A DNA stretch of 39,297 nt from Flavobacteriales bacterium (GCA_020853105.1 JADYZM010000006.1:1-39297), one strand, 5' to 3'; positions 16,306 to 24,950 are shown, counted from the stretch's first letter. Translations and numbers: made by a program. The notes: generated from the sequence alone by a model not told the origin.

Positions 16306-16593
16306 GTTCTTAAATATTTCAATTTAGGAAGAAATGCAACGGCAGAAAACACTCACCCAATAGAATTGAGGCAAAAAAAAGCACTTCTGTAAGAAAAAAA
16401 AACTCAACTCATCTGCAAAGTACAACCTCATTGCCGACGGTATATTCATTTCCAATAAAAAAATGATGAAAAAGTGACTGTTGCAAATATTAAATCCAGG
16501 CATTACGCTTGATATTAAATTTTGGATTTTTATCTTTATCTTTTTAATTGAAGTAAGCTAAAAAATCCTTTTATCAACTATTGCTTAATAAAA
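16306..16593. other. Intergenic region without a recognised feature
   Basis: This is 288 bp of AT-rich DNA. A short open stretch (about 16419-16484, ending in ATGATGAAAAAGTGA) looks as if it could be a coding remnant, but I do not recognise it. No clear promoter consensus is seen. Confidence 0.4.
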
Positions 16594-17508
16594 TTGCTTA
16601 GTCTAAAGAAAATAGTTTTGTCGGCACTTTTGCTGTTTTTTGTAAAAATTACTTATCCCCAACAATACGTTGACTTAATAAAAATCAATTATTCCACTAC
16701 TCCATTTAACAGATACGATAGCCTAAAAAATATCAATACCCAAGTACAAGAGTTTTCTACTGACATTACATTACCCATAGTAATAGATTCATCAAAAACA
16801 ATTTTAACCGGAATGCTATTTGAGCAAATTTCTTTAATAAACACGCCACGCTCTGCCGAATATTATTATACTGTCAATCCGAAAATAGGTTTAAATCTCA
16901 ATCATTCGTCAAAAATTACAGGAACCTATTTATTTCTTCCAAAAATTTCATCAGATTTACGTAATTCTATCAATAAAAACAGTTTCCAATTTGGAGGTAT
17001 AGTTCTTTTATCAATTAAAAAATCACATTTATTCAAATACCGATTAGGAATTTATGCAAATCAAGAATTATTTGGTCCATTTGTGGTTCCACTTTTCGGC
17101 TTTTACTACTTAAGCAATAATAAAAAAATGGAAGCAAATTTTACACTGCCCGTAAATGCCGATTTAAATTATAAAATCTCTGATAACATAAGAATAGGCT
17201 TAGCTTTCAACGCAATTGTAAAGAGTTTTTTAGCATCATCAATGAATAATAATACCCTCACTAAAACAACAAACGAACTCTTTGCCTATTTTCAGTTTTA
17301 TTCACCGAAGTATCGAATTTTAGTAGAACCCCAAATTGGACACACCATAGGAAGAAGCTTTAGAATGTATAATTCTGACGACAAATTAGATTTTAAACTT
17401 TCGGCTTTTGAATTTGGTTCCGAACAAAAACAATTGAATTTCGATTTTAAAGACGGCTATGTTTTTAAAATTCGTTTAGTTTACAGATTTGTTATTGATA
17501 ATAATTAA
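16594..17508 (+). CDS. Outer-membrane beta-barrel protein, DUF6268-like
   Basis: This 304-residue protein has an N-terminal signal peptide (KKIVLSALLLFFVKITYPQQ) and a body of alternating amphipathic beta-strands that ends in an aromatic strand (FKIRLVYRFVIDNN), as expected for an outer-membrane barrel. The N-terminal part (QEFSTDITLPIVIDSSKTIL) resembles the DUF6268 family of Bacteroidota barrels, though I am not certain of that assignment. No ATG fits the signal peptide, so the start is taken as TTG at 16594. Function is unknown. coaD follows. Confidence 0.75.
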   Translation: MLSLKKIVLSALLLFFVKITYPQQYVDLIKINYSTTPFNRYDSLKNINTQVQEFSTDITLPIVIDSSKTILTGMLFEQISLINTPRSAEYYYTVNPKIGLNLNHSSKITGTYLFLPKISSDLRNSINKNSFQFGGIVLLSIKKSHLFKYRLGIYANQELFGPFVVPLFGFYYLSNNKKMEANFTLPVNADLNYKISDNIRIGLAFNAIVKSFLASSMNNNTLTKTTNELFAYFQFYSPKYRILVEPQIGHTIGRSFRMYNSDDKLDFKLSAFEFGSEQKQLNFDFKDGYVFKIRLVYRFVIDNN

Positions 17509-17513
17509 CTTTG
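17506..17513 (+). promoter_or_regulatory. Candidate -7 element of coaD
   Basis: TAACTTTG matches TAnnTTTG. Its first three bases are the stop codon of the upstream barrel gene. It lies 41 nt before the coaD ATG. No well-spaced -33 TTTG is seen. Confidence 0.35.
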
Positions 17514-17554
17514 CTGATGGCTTAATTTGATAGCTCAATCAACTTGATATATCT

Positions 17555-18022
17555 ATGAAAACTGCACTATTCCCAGGATCGTTTGACCCCATCACCAAAG
17601 GACACGAAGACATTATTCTTCGAGCGTTACCACTTTTTGATAAAATAATTGTGGGGGTTGGGACAAATACTGCAAAAAAATATTTGTTTACTAGTGAACA
17701 GCGTACAGCATGGCTTAAAGAAACCTTTTCAAACCAACCTAAAATTGAGATAATGCAATACGAAGGGCTAACTGTGAACTTTTGTAAAAAAATAAATGCT
17801 CAATACATTCTCAGAGGATTAAGAAACCCTATTGACTACAACTACGAAAGCAATATCGCATTAATGAATAAAATGCTCGACAATCAAATTGAAACCATTT
17901 TTTTGCTTACATCTCCAGAACTTATGGCAATAAATTCAACAATTGTACGTGATATTATTATAAACAAAGGAGATGCCGGAAAATTTGTACCCGAAGCAAT
18001 CCAAAAGAATTTCAACACATAA
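17555..18022 (+). CDS. coaD: Phosphopantetheine adenylyltransferase
   Basis: CoaD joins 4'-phosphopantetheine and ATP to dephospho-CoA, the fourth step of CoA synthesis. The 155-residue protein has the nucleotidyltransferase N terminus LFPGSFDPITKGHEDII, with the T/HxGH motif at residues 14-17, the RGLRNPIDYNYESNIALMNK substrate segment and the C-terminal LMAINSTIVRDIIINKGD, the ISSTxVR-type ATP loop. Length and motif spacing are normal. Its TAA stop overlaps the next ATG (TAATG), so the downstream thioredoxin-fold protein is translationally coupled. Confidence 0.97.
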   Translation: MKTALFPGSFDPITKGHEDIILRALPLFDKIIVGVGTNTAKKYLFTSEQRTAWLKETFSNQPKIEIMQYEGLTVNFCKKINAQYILRGLRNPIDYNYESNIALMNKMLDNQIETIFLLTSPELMAINSTIVRDIIINKGDAGKFVPEAIQKNFNT

Positions 18023-19521
18023 TGCCACGACTTCTCTTTACTCTTTTTCTGATTGTAGTTAGCTCAATTTCTTTTGCCTCTAAAACAGTGATAAAAGGAG
18101 TTGCAACAGGATTTGCTAACCGAGAACTTACTTTTTACACCTACTCCGATTATATAACAAATAACAAAGTATATTTAGGCTACATTACTATCAAAGAAAA
18201 CGAATCATTTTCATTTGAGGTTGAACAAACAAATATTCAAAAAATTTTCATAAAAATTGAGGATAAAACCGCATGGTTATTCACTGAACCCGGAAAAGTA
18301 TATAACCTCACACTTAGCTATAACGAAGCATTTAACAAAGGGAAAATATACGACAGAAAACTGTCCATGAAGTTTAATTTTCCGATACCCAATGAAATCA
18401 ATATGGAAATCATAAAGTTCAACCAGAAATACAATGTTTTCTTTGATGAAAACTACTTGCTTTTTGTAAAAAGAGATCGATCGGTTGAACCAAAAATTAA
18501 AGCATTTAAAGCAAAAATGCTAAAAGAAGTTGCCGACATGAAATCGGATTTTGTGAAAAATCACATCATTTATTCTATTGCCCAAATCGAATTCAGTATC
18601 AATGTGTCATACAACGATAACCAAACCGGTAAAAACAGCAAAAACACAAAAGCAAATTTATTTTTAGAATATCTTGATAATAAACCGGTTCTGTATCATA
18701 ATGCTGAATATATGACCTTTTTTAAAGACTTCTTTAAAAGTGAAATCAAAGACATGACTTTGCAAATGAGCGGATTGGATTTAATCAAAGCCATTAATGA
18801 AAAATCATCTTTTGCTGCATTTAACAAGGCTTTAGATAAATATCCATTTTTACAAAACGAAGAGTTTAAACAATTGTTTGGAATTTATAGTTTGATGAGA
18901 ATTGTTGACGATAAATATTTTACCAAAAAAAATATAGTTTCTATGCTTGCTGAGCAAAAAAAAGGCTCAAACTATCCTCCCCAGCGAATCATAGCCGATG
19001 AAATTATAAAAATGATTACCGAAAGTCAATCAAAATCAGGAACAAAAGCTACAGACTTTATTTTGATAAATCAATTCGGCGAATCTGTTCCACTGCATTC
19101 ATTTAAAGGAAAACATGTGTATATAAACTTTTGGTCAACTTGGAGCGTTCCTAGTCAAAAAGAAATGAAAATTATAGAAACCCTTTACAAAAAGTACAAC
19201 GAACATATCGACTTTATAAGTATTTGTACAGATTATGACATGGAAAAAATGAAATCTTTCCTCAACAAGAATCCCAATTATAAATGGAACTTTTTGCACA
19301 TTGGAAAAAACCAAAAACTACTTGATTCATACGGAATAGCAACTATTCCTGTTTATGTTTTACTAGATGAAAAATTAAATGTAATAAGTAATCCTGCCCC
19401 TAGTCCTAGTGGCTCTGCAGAAAGATCAACCGAAGAAAATATTGAAAAATATTTCTATGAAATTGCAAATAAATCAGCAGTAAAAGACAAAAGTATTTTT
19501 CAAACTCCAAAAAACAAGTAA
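18022..19521 (+). CDS. TlpA-like thioredoxin-fold protein lacking both active-site cysteines
   Basis: This is a 499-residue exported protein with a signal peptide at residues 1-19, a long N-terminal region (20-340) predicted to start as a beta-sandwich followed by helices, and a C-terminal TlpA/ResA-like thioredoxin fold (about 345-480). The fold is recognisable from DFILINQFGESVPLHSFKGK, VYINFWSTW, DFISICTDYD and the cis-Pro segment YGIATIPVYVLLD. Where family members have W-C-x-x-C, this protein has Trp374-Ser375-Val-Pro-Ser378 (AGC and AGT codons, each one base from a Cys codon). It cannot perform the usual dithiol chemistry and may bind substrates or partners instead. It overlaps coaD by one base and converges on the Nudix gene with one base between stops. 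Confidence 0.88.
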   Translation: MPRLLFTLFLIVVSSISFASKTVIKGVATGFANRELTFYTYSDYITNNKVYLGYITIKENESFSFEVEQTNIQKIFIKIEDKTAWLFTEPGKVYNLTLSYNEAFNKGKIYDRKLSMKFNFPIPNEINMEIIKFNQKYNVFFDENYLLFVKRDRSVEPKIKAFKAKMLKEVADMKSDFVKNHIIYSIAQIEFSINVSYNDNQTGKNSKNTKANLFLEYLDNKPVLYHNAEYMTFFKDFFKSEIKDMTLQMSGLDLIKAINEKSSFAAFNKALDKYPFLQNEEFKQLFGIYSLMRIVDDKYFTKKNIVSMLAEQKKGSNYPPQRIIADEIIKMITESQSKSGTKATDFILINQFGESVPLHSFKGKHVYINFWSTWSVPSQKEMKIIETLYKKYNEHIDFISICTDYDMEKMKSFLNKNPNYKWNFLHIGKNQKLLDSYGIATIPVYVLLDEKLNVISNPAPSPSGSAERSTEENIEKYFYEIANKSAVKDKSIFQTPKNK

Positions 19522-19522
19522 A

Positions 19523-20134
19523 CTAAAACTGAGTTCTTATAATATCTGCAATAGAAGCGTATGTATTTGAAAGGACAATTCTGTTAATTTGTTCATTATC
19601 CATCCACTCCACTTTTTCAATTCCTTCTTCTTCTTGAGGCTGCAACAACTTATTGGAACTAGTTTTCATCTCAAACCAATATGTTTTTTTTAAAATTATC
19701 TGAGAGTTTAATCGATAAATGTGGTAACAATTATTCATCGGTTTGATTATAGTTAATTCTGTTGCTGCACACTCTTCCTCAACCTCTCGAATTGCTGCTT
19801 GTTCTATTTTTTCCCCCAACTCTATTTTTCCTTTTGGTAAGTCCCATTTACCATTTCTAAAAATAAATAAAATCTGATTTTTATTATTCTTTACAACACC
19901 ACCAGCCGCTTCAATCGTTGTGAAAAAAGAACAAAATTGGAGGAAAGATTCATTTACATCATCTATCGAAAATTGAACAAGAAAAAGTTTTGTATTCGAT
20001 TCTAAAACCGATAAAATATCAGGTATCATTTCCACAGAAAAGAAAGAAAAAAACAATCCTTCTTTAACGTTATCAACACAGTGTTGATTACTGTTAAACT
20101 GTATTTGTTTGTCCTTTATAAAAACTTTATACAT
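19523..20134 (-). CDS. Nudix hydrolase
   Basis: The 203-residue protein has a ~75-residue N-terminal region of unknown role and a Nudix domain from about residue 78 (GGVVKNNKNQILFIFRNGKWDLPKGK). The Nudix box at residues 102-124 keeps the Gly102, Glu108 and Arg116-Glu117-x2-Glu120-Glu121 positions that bind metal and hydrolyse a nucleoside-diphosphate linkage, but the Gly near the end of the box is Ala123. The substrate is unknown. The ATG at 20134 is preferred over a TTG at 20155, which would overlap the pyrE start. It is divergent from pyrE with 7 nt between the start codons, an arrangement I recall from other Flavobacteriia. Confidence 0.88.
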   Translation of the reverse strand: MYKVFIKDKQIQFNSNQHCVDNVKEGLFFSFFSVEMIPDILSVLESNTKLFLVQFSIDDVNESFLQFCSFFTTIEAAGGVVKNNKNQILFIFRNGKWDLPKGKIELGEKIEQAAIREVEEECAATELTIIKPMNNCYHIYRLNSQIILKKTYWFEMKTSSNKLLQPQEEEGIEKVEWMDNEQINRIVLSNTYASIADIIRTQF

Positions 20135-20137
20135 TTG
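20108..20137 (+). promoter_or_regulatory. pyrE promoter, inside the 5' end of the Nudix gene
   Basis: TTTG (20108-20111), an 18-nt spacer and TACATTTG (20130-20137) match the Bacteroidota promoter consensus. The -7 element ends four bases before the pyrE ATG and covers the Nudix start codon on the other strand. Confidence 0.6.
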
Positions 20138-20141
20138 CGAT

Positions 20142-20783
20142 ATGATATATAACAAAGAATCGGCAAAAAAAGTAGCTCAATCGTTGTTGCAAATTAAGGC
20201 TATAAAACTTCAGCCAAACAAGCCATTTACTTGGGCTTCAGGTTGGAATTCTCCCATTTATTGCGACAACAGAAAAATACTTTCTTATCCAAAGATACGA
20301 ACTTTTATAAGACAACAATTCGTTTCTGCCATAGAAGAACATTTTTCAAAAGTTGAAGTGATAGCAGGTGTTGCTACAGGAGGAATAGCAATTGGAGCAC
20401 TGGTAGCAGAAGAAATGGGATTGCCTTTTGTTTATGTGAGGTCTGCATCAAAAGGTCACGGAATGCAAAATATGATTGAAGGAGAAATTCCTGTTAACAA
20501 AAACGTTGTTATCATTGAAGATTTAATATCCACAGGAGGTAGTAGTTTAGCGGCTATGGCTGCCTTACGTGATGAAAAATGCAATATTTTAGGTATGGTT
20601 GCCATATTTACGTATGGATTTGAAACCGCAACCGAAAACTTCAAATCAAACGATTGTAAACTAATTACACTTAGCGATTACAATACCCTTATCCCTACTG
20701 CTGAAGAGGATAATTATATTTCCGAACAAGATATTAAATCATTAACTCAGTGGAGAAAAGATCCCGAAAATTGGAAAAAATAA
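20142..20783 (+). CDS. pyrE: Orotate phosphoribosyltransferase
   Basis: PyrE transfers ribose-5-phosphate from PRPP to orotate to form OMP in pyrimidine synthesis. The 213-residue protein shows KPFTWASGWNSPIYCDNR (orotate-binding N-terminal part), VIAGVATGGIAIGALVAE, the flexible catalytic loop VRSASKGHGMQN, and the PRPP-binding motif VVIIEDLISTGGSS at 122-135. Upstream in-frame TTG codons exist, but the ATG at 20142 fits both family length and promoter position. SRPBCC and lipoprotein genes follow at short spacing (17 and 28 nt), so they may be co-transcribed. Confidence 0.97.
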   Translation: MIYNKESAKKVAQSLLQIKAIKLQPNKPFTWASGWNSPIYCDNRKILSYPKIRTFIRQQFVSAIEEHFSKVEVIAGVATGGIAIGALVAEEMGLPFVYVRSASKGHGMQNMIEGEIPVNKNVVIIEDLISTGGSSLAAMAALRDEKCNILGMVAIFTYGFETATENFKSNDCKLITLSDYNTLIPTAEEDNYISEQDIKSLTQWRKDPENWKK

Positions 20784-20800
20784 CAGCCTAAAAACGACAA

Positions 20801-21202
20801 ATGAAAATTTCAACCCCTCCCAAAATAGTGAATCAAACACAAGAAAACGTTTATAACTTCTTGTTTGATATAAACAACTTCAAAATGCTTTTTCCGGAAG
20901 AAAAAATTGAAAACTGGGAATCGACCAATGAATATTGTACTTTTCGAATAAAAGGAATGACAGATATAGGGTTGAAAAGAGTGGCTTCTACGCCAAATTC
21001 GCTGATTTATTTAGATTCTTACGGAAAAGTTCCTTTTAAATTTACACTAAATATCTTTCTCAATTCAACAACTGATAATAAAACAGAAGCTCATTTGGAA
21101 TTTGACGGTGATGTAAATCCATTCTTAAAAATGATGGTAGAAACCCCACTTACAAACTTCTTTAATATGCTTTCTGACAAATTGGTTCAAAAATTTAACT
21201 AA
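20801..21202 (+). CDS. SRPBCC-fold protein
   Basis: This is a 133-residue cytoplasmic protein with no signal peptide. It opens with a beta-strand and an N-terminal helix typical of the START/SRPBCC fold (VNQTQENVYNFLFDINNFKMLFP), then successive strands and a long C-terminal helix (MVETPLTNFFNMLSDKLVQKF). Such proteins bind hydrophobic ligands in an internal cavity; the ligand is unknown. The position directly after pyrE is one I recall from other Bacteroidota. Confidence 0.78.
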   Translation: MKISTPPKIVNQTQENVYNFLFDINNFKMLFPEEKIENWESTNEYCTFRIKGMTDIGLKRVASTPNSLIYLDSYGKVPFKFTLNIFLNSTTDNKTEAHLEFDGDVNPFLKMMVETPLTNFFNMLSDKLVQKFN

Positions 21203-21230
21203 CCTCTATAAACTCACAAAAATTAAACCT

Positions 21231-21851
21231 ATGAAAAATCGATTTTTTATTATTTCCATGATGATTGTAACAATGTCATGGTATTCGTGCGGTAGCGATA
21301 GTAACGAAAATATTGACGTTGAAGAAAACCCTATGGCTGCTTTGGCAAAAATGGGTGAACAAATGCAAGAACAAGCAAAAAATATGGAGCAAGGCACAAG
21401 AGAAGGTGGACCTGCATTACATTACGAAGAACTAATTAAGTATTTACCGGAAACTATAAACGGGTACACCAAAGAAGAACCATCAGGTTCTACTGTTGAG
21501 ATTCAAGGAGCTTCATACTCAACAGCAGAAGTTAGATTTACAAAAGGCGACCAATACGTTAGAGTGTCATTGATAGATTACAATGCTACTCTTTCAATGT
21601 ATTCAATGGCTACTGCAATGTGGAGCACAGGAATAAAAGTAGATAACAGCGATGAATTGGCTCAAACCATTAAACTAAACGATAAGATTGCCGGTTGGGA
21701 ATCCTTTCAAAAAAAATCAAAAGATGCAAGTATTATTCTTGGTGTTAACAATCGCTTCTTTCTAACAATTGAAGCTAATAGCCAAAGCAATACAGAGTTT
21801 CTTAAAGAAGTTGCTAAAAGCATGAAATTAGATGATTTATCTAGTTTGTAA
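21231..21851 (+). CDS. Probable lipoprotein of unknown function
   Basis: This 206-residue protein begins with a short signal (FFIISMMIVTMSWYSC), and Cys20 is the likely lipidated residue. A Met/Gln/Glu-rich helix (MAALAKMGEQMQEQAKNMEQ) follows, then a globular part of about 140 residues that starts near LHYEELIKYLPETINGYTKEEP. I do not recognise a named family with certainty. The gene overlaps the convergent birA by 15 bp at their 3' ends and lies 28 bp after the SRPBCC gene. Confidence 0.75.
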   Translation: MKNRFFIISMMIVTMSWYSCGSDSNENIDVEENPMAALAKMGEQMQEQAKNMEQGTREGGPALHYEELIKYLPETINGYTKEEPSGSTVEIQGASYSTAEVRFTKGDQYVRVSLIDYNATLSMYSMATAMWSTGIKVDNSDELAQTIKLNDKIAGWESFQKKSKDASIILGVNNRFFLTIEANSQSNTEFLKEVAKSMKLDDLSSL

Positions 21852-22598
21852 ATCATTAAAATCCAAACTAATTTCTTTTAAATCATATTCTTGCAGTTGA
21901 GAGTTTACTTTCAACTGCAATTTTCCATTTTTGGAAACTCCTGCAATTTCGCCATACGTAGTAACACCTACAACACTATATTTCAGCACTTTCTGATAAC
22001 CCAATAAATTGTCTAAGTAATCCGAATTTATTTTATCAAACAATCCATTCTTTAATTGAAAATACCTCACTTCGATATGTTTTAATAGCTCAGATAAAAT
22101 ATCTTCTAAAACAAACTCCTTTTTGGCTTCAATTGAAAGTGAAGTAGCATAAGGAAATCTTCCAAAACTATCTTGATTTACATTTAAGCCAATGCCGACA
22201 ACTGAACCATTGATGATTTTAGAATCCAAAGTGTTTTCAATTAAGATGCCTGCTGCTTTTTTATAATTTATTAAAATATCGTTGGGCCATTTAATATGTA
22301 CTGAATGCGTGGTTTGTTTTTTTAAAAAATCTACTACTCCCAAAGCGACAACTTTGCTTATTAAAAATTGATTTTCAATTTCAATCATTGGTTTCAGCCA
22401 AAAAGAGAGGATTACATTTTTTCCCATTTCCGATTCCCACAAACTACCTCGCTGACCTCTACCTGATGTTTGATAATCAGCAACAACTACCAATCCCTCA
22501 TGGCAATTTGGTTTTAGTAAAATCTCTTGCAAATACGAATTGGTTGATTCAACCCTATCCAAACGAATAATTTTATTACCAAGAATGAGATTTTCCAT
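21837..22598 (-). CDS. birA: Biotin-[acetyl-CoA-carboxylase] ligase
   Basis: BirA activates biotin with ATP and attaches it to the carrier protein of acetyl-CoA carboxylase. The 253-residue catalytic domain shows ESTNSYLQE, the biotin/ATP-binding loop SGRGQRGSLWES, IKWPNDILINYKKAAGILIEN and VVGIGLNVNQ. There is no N-terminal helix-turn-helix, so it is a group I enzyme that does not act as a repressor. The ATG at 22598 is preferred to a TTG at 22625. A TACATTTG element lies just before it. Confidence 0.95.
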   Translation of the reverse strand: MENLILGNKIIRLDRVESTNSYLQEILLKPNCHEGLVVVADYQTSGRGQRGSLWESEMGKNVILSFWLKPMIEIENQFLISKVVALGVVDFLKKQTTHSVHIKWPNDILINYKKAAGILIENTLDSKIINGSVVGIGLNVNQDSFGRFPYATSLSIEAKKEFVLEDILSELLKHIEVRYFQLKNGLFDKINSDYLDNLLGYQKVLKYSVVGVTTYGEIAGVSKNGKLQLKVNSQLQEYDLKEISLDFNDLQTR

Positions 22599-22604
22599 GC
22601 TCAA

Positions 22605-22612
22605 CAAATGTA
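22605..22612 (-). promoter_or_regulatory. -7 element of birA, 6 nt from the start codon
   Basis: On the minus strand TACATTTG matches TAnnTTTG and ends 6 bases upstream of the ATG at 22598. A longer BirA starting at 22625 would place this element inside the coding region. Confidence 0.45.
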
Positions 22613-22670
22613 TGAAATCATACAAAACAAATAATAATCGGTTAAATTTTATGAAGATGGTTATTTTTGT

Positions 22671-22678
22671 TAGCTTTG
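22671..22678 (+). promoter_or_regulatory. Candidate -7 element of the aminotransferase gene
   Basis: TAGCTTTG matches TAnnTTTG, 19 nt before the ATG at 22698. No clear TTTG is seen at -33. Confidence 0.4.
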
Positions 22679-22697
22679 TTGCCTATCCTAAAAAAGT

Positions 22698-23894
22698 ATG
22701 GAAACACAATTATCAGATAGAATAAACAGCCTTAGCGAATCTCAAACATTGGCTATGGAACGATTGAGTAGAGAATTAAAAGCTCAAGGAAAAAATGTAA
22801 TCAGTTTAAGTATTGGTGAGCCTGATTTTGACACTCCTGATTTTATAAAAAATGCAGCCAAAAAAGCCATTGATGATAATTATACCCACTATACCCCAGT
22901 TCCTGGTTATTTAGAACTCCGACAAGCCATTTCAAAAAAATTTAAACGAGATAACAATCTGGATTATAGTCCTGAGCAAATTGTAGTAAGTACTGGAGCT
23001 AAACACGCTTTAACAAACTTAGCTCTTACCATTCTTAATCCAGAAGATGAAGTATTGATACTTTCTCCATATTGGGTAAGCTATCACGACATGGTAAAGA
23101 TTGCTGAAGCCAAACCCGTATTAATCAACTCAACAATTGAAACCGATTTTAAAGTTACTCCGCAACAAATTGAGCAAGCAATTACACCTAAAACCCGTAT
23201 GCTCTGGTTCAGCTCTCCTTGCAACCCTAGTGGTTCAGTATATTCAAAAGACGAATTGTTTGAAATAGCAAAATTGATTGCTAAACACCCTCGGATTATT
23301 ATTGTGGCTGACGAAATATATGAACACATCAACTTTTTGGACAAGCACCAAAGCATCGCTCAATTTGATTTCATAAAAGAGCAAGTAGTTACTGTCAACG
23401 GTGTTTCAAAAGGATTTGCTATGACCGGATGGCGAATTGGATTTATTGGAGCTCCAAAATGGATAGCAACTGCATGCACAAAAATGCAAGGGCAATTTAC
23501 TTCCGGAACGTGTAGTATTGCTCAAAAAGCAGCTCAAGCTGCCTTAGAAGCTGATCCCGAATGTATTATACCAATGCAAGAAGCCTTCCGAAAAAGAAGA
23601 GATTTAGTATTAAAATTAATGAGCGAAATACCCGGTTTGATTTTAAACGAACCCAAAGGCGCATTTTATGTTTTTCCGAATATCTCCTCATTTTTTGGTA
23701 AATCCGACGGTGAAACCAAGATTAATAACGCCGATGACTTAGCCATGTTTTTGCTTAATAAAGGCTTAATAGCAATGGTCTCCGGCAATGCATTTGGCAA
23801 TCCGGAATGTTTACGACTATCTTATGCAGCATCAGACAGTGTGCTGATTGAAGCAATTAAACGTATGAAAGAAACTCTTGCGTTGTTAAAATAA
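22698..23894 (+). CDS. PLP-dependent aspartate aminotransferase (class I)
   Basis: The 398-residue protein is a class I aminotransferase of the AspB/subgroup 1b type: INSLSESQTLAMERLSRELKAQGKNVISLSIGEPDFDTPDFI, VSTGAKHALTNLALTILNPEDEV, FSSPCNPSGSVYS, VADEIYEHINF, the PLP-lysine Lys238 in SKGFAMTGWRIGFIGAP, and a C-terminal LRLSYAAS. These enzymes usually convert aspartate and 2-oxoglutarate, but related substrates cannot be excluded. It diverges from birA, and a sugar kinase gene follows 12 bp after its stop. Confidence 0.94.
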   Translation: METQLSDRINSLSESQTLAMERLSRELKAQGKNVISLSIGEPDFDTPDFIKNAAKKAIDDNYTHYTPVPGYLELRQAISKKFKRDNNLDYSPEQIVVSTGAKHALTNLALTILNPEDEVLILSPYWVSYHDMVKIAEAKPVLINSTIETDFKVTPQQIEQAITPKTRMLWFSSPCNPSGSVYSKDELFEIAKLIAKHPRIIIVADEIYEHINFLDKHQSIAQFDFIKEQVVTVNGVSKGFAMTGWRIGFIGAPKWIATACTKMQGQFTSGTCSIAQKAAQAALEADPECIIPMQEAFRKRRDLVLKLMSEIPGLILNEPKGAFYVFPNISSFFGKSDGETKINNADDLAMFLLNKGLIAMVSGNAFGNPECLRLSYAASDSVLIEAIKRMKETLALLK

Positions 23895-23906
23895 AAGATT
23901 CAAAAA

Positions 23907-24905
23907 TTGACAAAAAAACAAGAAATATCAACACTTTTTAAAAGTTTCAACCGACTAACAGCTTTGATAGTTGGTGATGTGATGATTGACTCTTATTTTT
24001 TTGGAAACGTGGATAGAATTTCACCAGAGGCTCCTGTCCCAGTAGTTTCAGTAAAAAGAAAAGAGAACAGACTGGGAGGAGCTGCAAATGTTGCCTTAAA
24101 TATTCAAGCATTGGGTGCTAAACCTATACTTTGCTCAGTCATTGGAAATGACAATGAATCAATTATTTTTGACGAACTCCTGAAATCCAATAGGCTTTCC
24201 AATAAAGGAATTTTAAAAAGCAAAAATCGTCAAACCACTATAAAAACAAGGGTTATCGGAAACAATCATCAAATGATTCGGGTAGATGAAGAAACCGATA
24301 AAAACCTAACGGAAAACGACCAAAAAGCTCTTATAAAAAAAATAAAGTCTATACTAGATTCAGAGAAAGTAGATGTAGTAATTTTTGAGGATTATGATAA
24401 AGGAAACTTATCTGAATTTGTAATATCAAAAGTTGTAGAAATCTGTAACAATAAAAAAATTCCAACAACTGTTGACCCAAAAAAACGCAACTTTTTACAT
24501 TATAAAAAAGTTACTCTTTTTAAACCCAACTTAAAAGAACTGAAAGAAGGTTTGAATATTGATATTAATCCTAAAAACAATTTGGAAATTGAGAAAGCAA
24601 TCAAAATTTTAAACAACAAACTAAACAATACCAATACTTTCATTACCTTATCCGAAAACGGAGTTTACATTACAGACCACACTTCTTCTTATCATGAACC
24701 CGCCCACGTCAGAAACATCTCAGATGTGTCCGGTGCTGGAGACACCGTAATTAGCGTAGCTTCGCTTTGTGTTGCTTTAAATCTACCCATAAAAACCATA
24801 GCTTCCTTAGCCAACTTGGCTGGCGGATTGGTTTGCGAAAAAGTGGGAGTTGTACCTATTAACAAAGAGGAATTGCTGAGTGAAATATACGTAAAGCTAT
24901 CGTAA
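23907..24905 (+). CDS. PfkB-family kinase, RfaE/HldA type
   Basis: The 332-residue ribokinase-fold sugar kinase resembles the kinase half of HldE (D-glycero-beta-D-manno-heptose-7-phosphate kinase). Key regions are GDVMIDSYFFGNVDRISPEAPVPVV, RLGGAANVALNIQALGA, VVIFEDYDKGNLS, TVDPKKRNFLHYKKVTLFKPNLKEL and the catalytic DVSGAGDT with Asp279 as base. The adenylyltransferase half of HldE is absent, so if it serves ADP-heptose synthesis another protein must supply that step. No ATG is available before the conserved core, and the start is taken as TTG at 23907, 12 nt after the aminotransferase stop. A strong terminator follows. Confidence 0.88.
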   Translation: MTKKQEISTLFKSFNRLTALIVGDVMIDSYFFGNVDRISPEAPVPVVSVKRKENRLGGAANVALNIQALGAKPILCSVIGNDNESIIFDELLKSNRLSNKGILKSKNRQTTIKTRVIGNNHQMIRVDEETDKNLTENDQKALIKKIKSILDSEKVDVVIFEDYDKGNLSEFVISKVVEICNNKKIPTTVDPKKRNFLHYKKVTLFKPNLKELKEGLNIDINPKNNLEIEKAIKILNNKLNNTNTFITLSENGVYITDHTSSYHEPAHVRNISDVSGAGDTVISVASLCVALNLPIKTIASLANLAGGLVCEKVGVVPINKEELLSEIYVKLS

Positions 24906-24923
24906 CAATTGCTATATAAATGA

Positions 24924-24950
24924 AAAACTCACCACTACGTGGTGAGTTTT
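24924..24950. terminator. Bidirectional rho-independent terminator
   Basis: AAAACTCACCAC (24924-24935) and GTGGTGAGTTTT (24939-24950) form a perfect 12-bp stem around a 3-nt loop, with T residues on the plus side and, on the other strand, a T run from the A tract. It sits between the convergent kinase gene and the secreted protein at 25001-26614. Confidence 0.85.

Noticed and set aside
16419..16484. Possible coding remnant in the gap after the formate/nitrite channel
   Set aside because: A ~20-codon open stretch could be read, but no family is recognised and the frame is too short to separate from chance.
17524..17552. FNR-like TTGAT...ATCAA before coaD
   Set aside because: The spacing between half-sites is 6 nt instead of the 4 of the FNR/CRP-type site, and coaD is a housekeeping gene; probably chance in AT-rich DNA.
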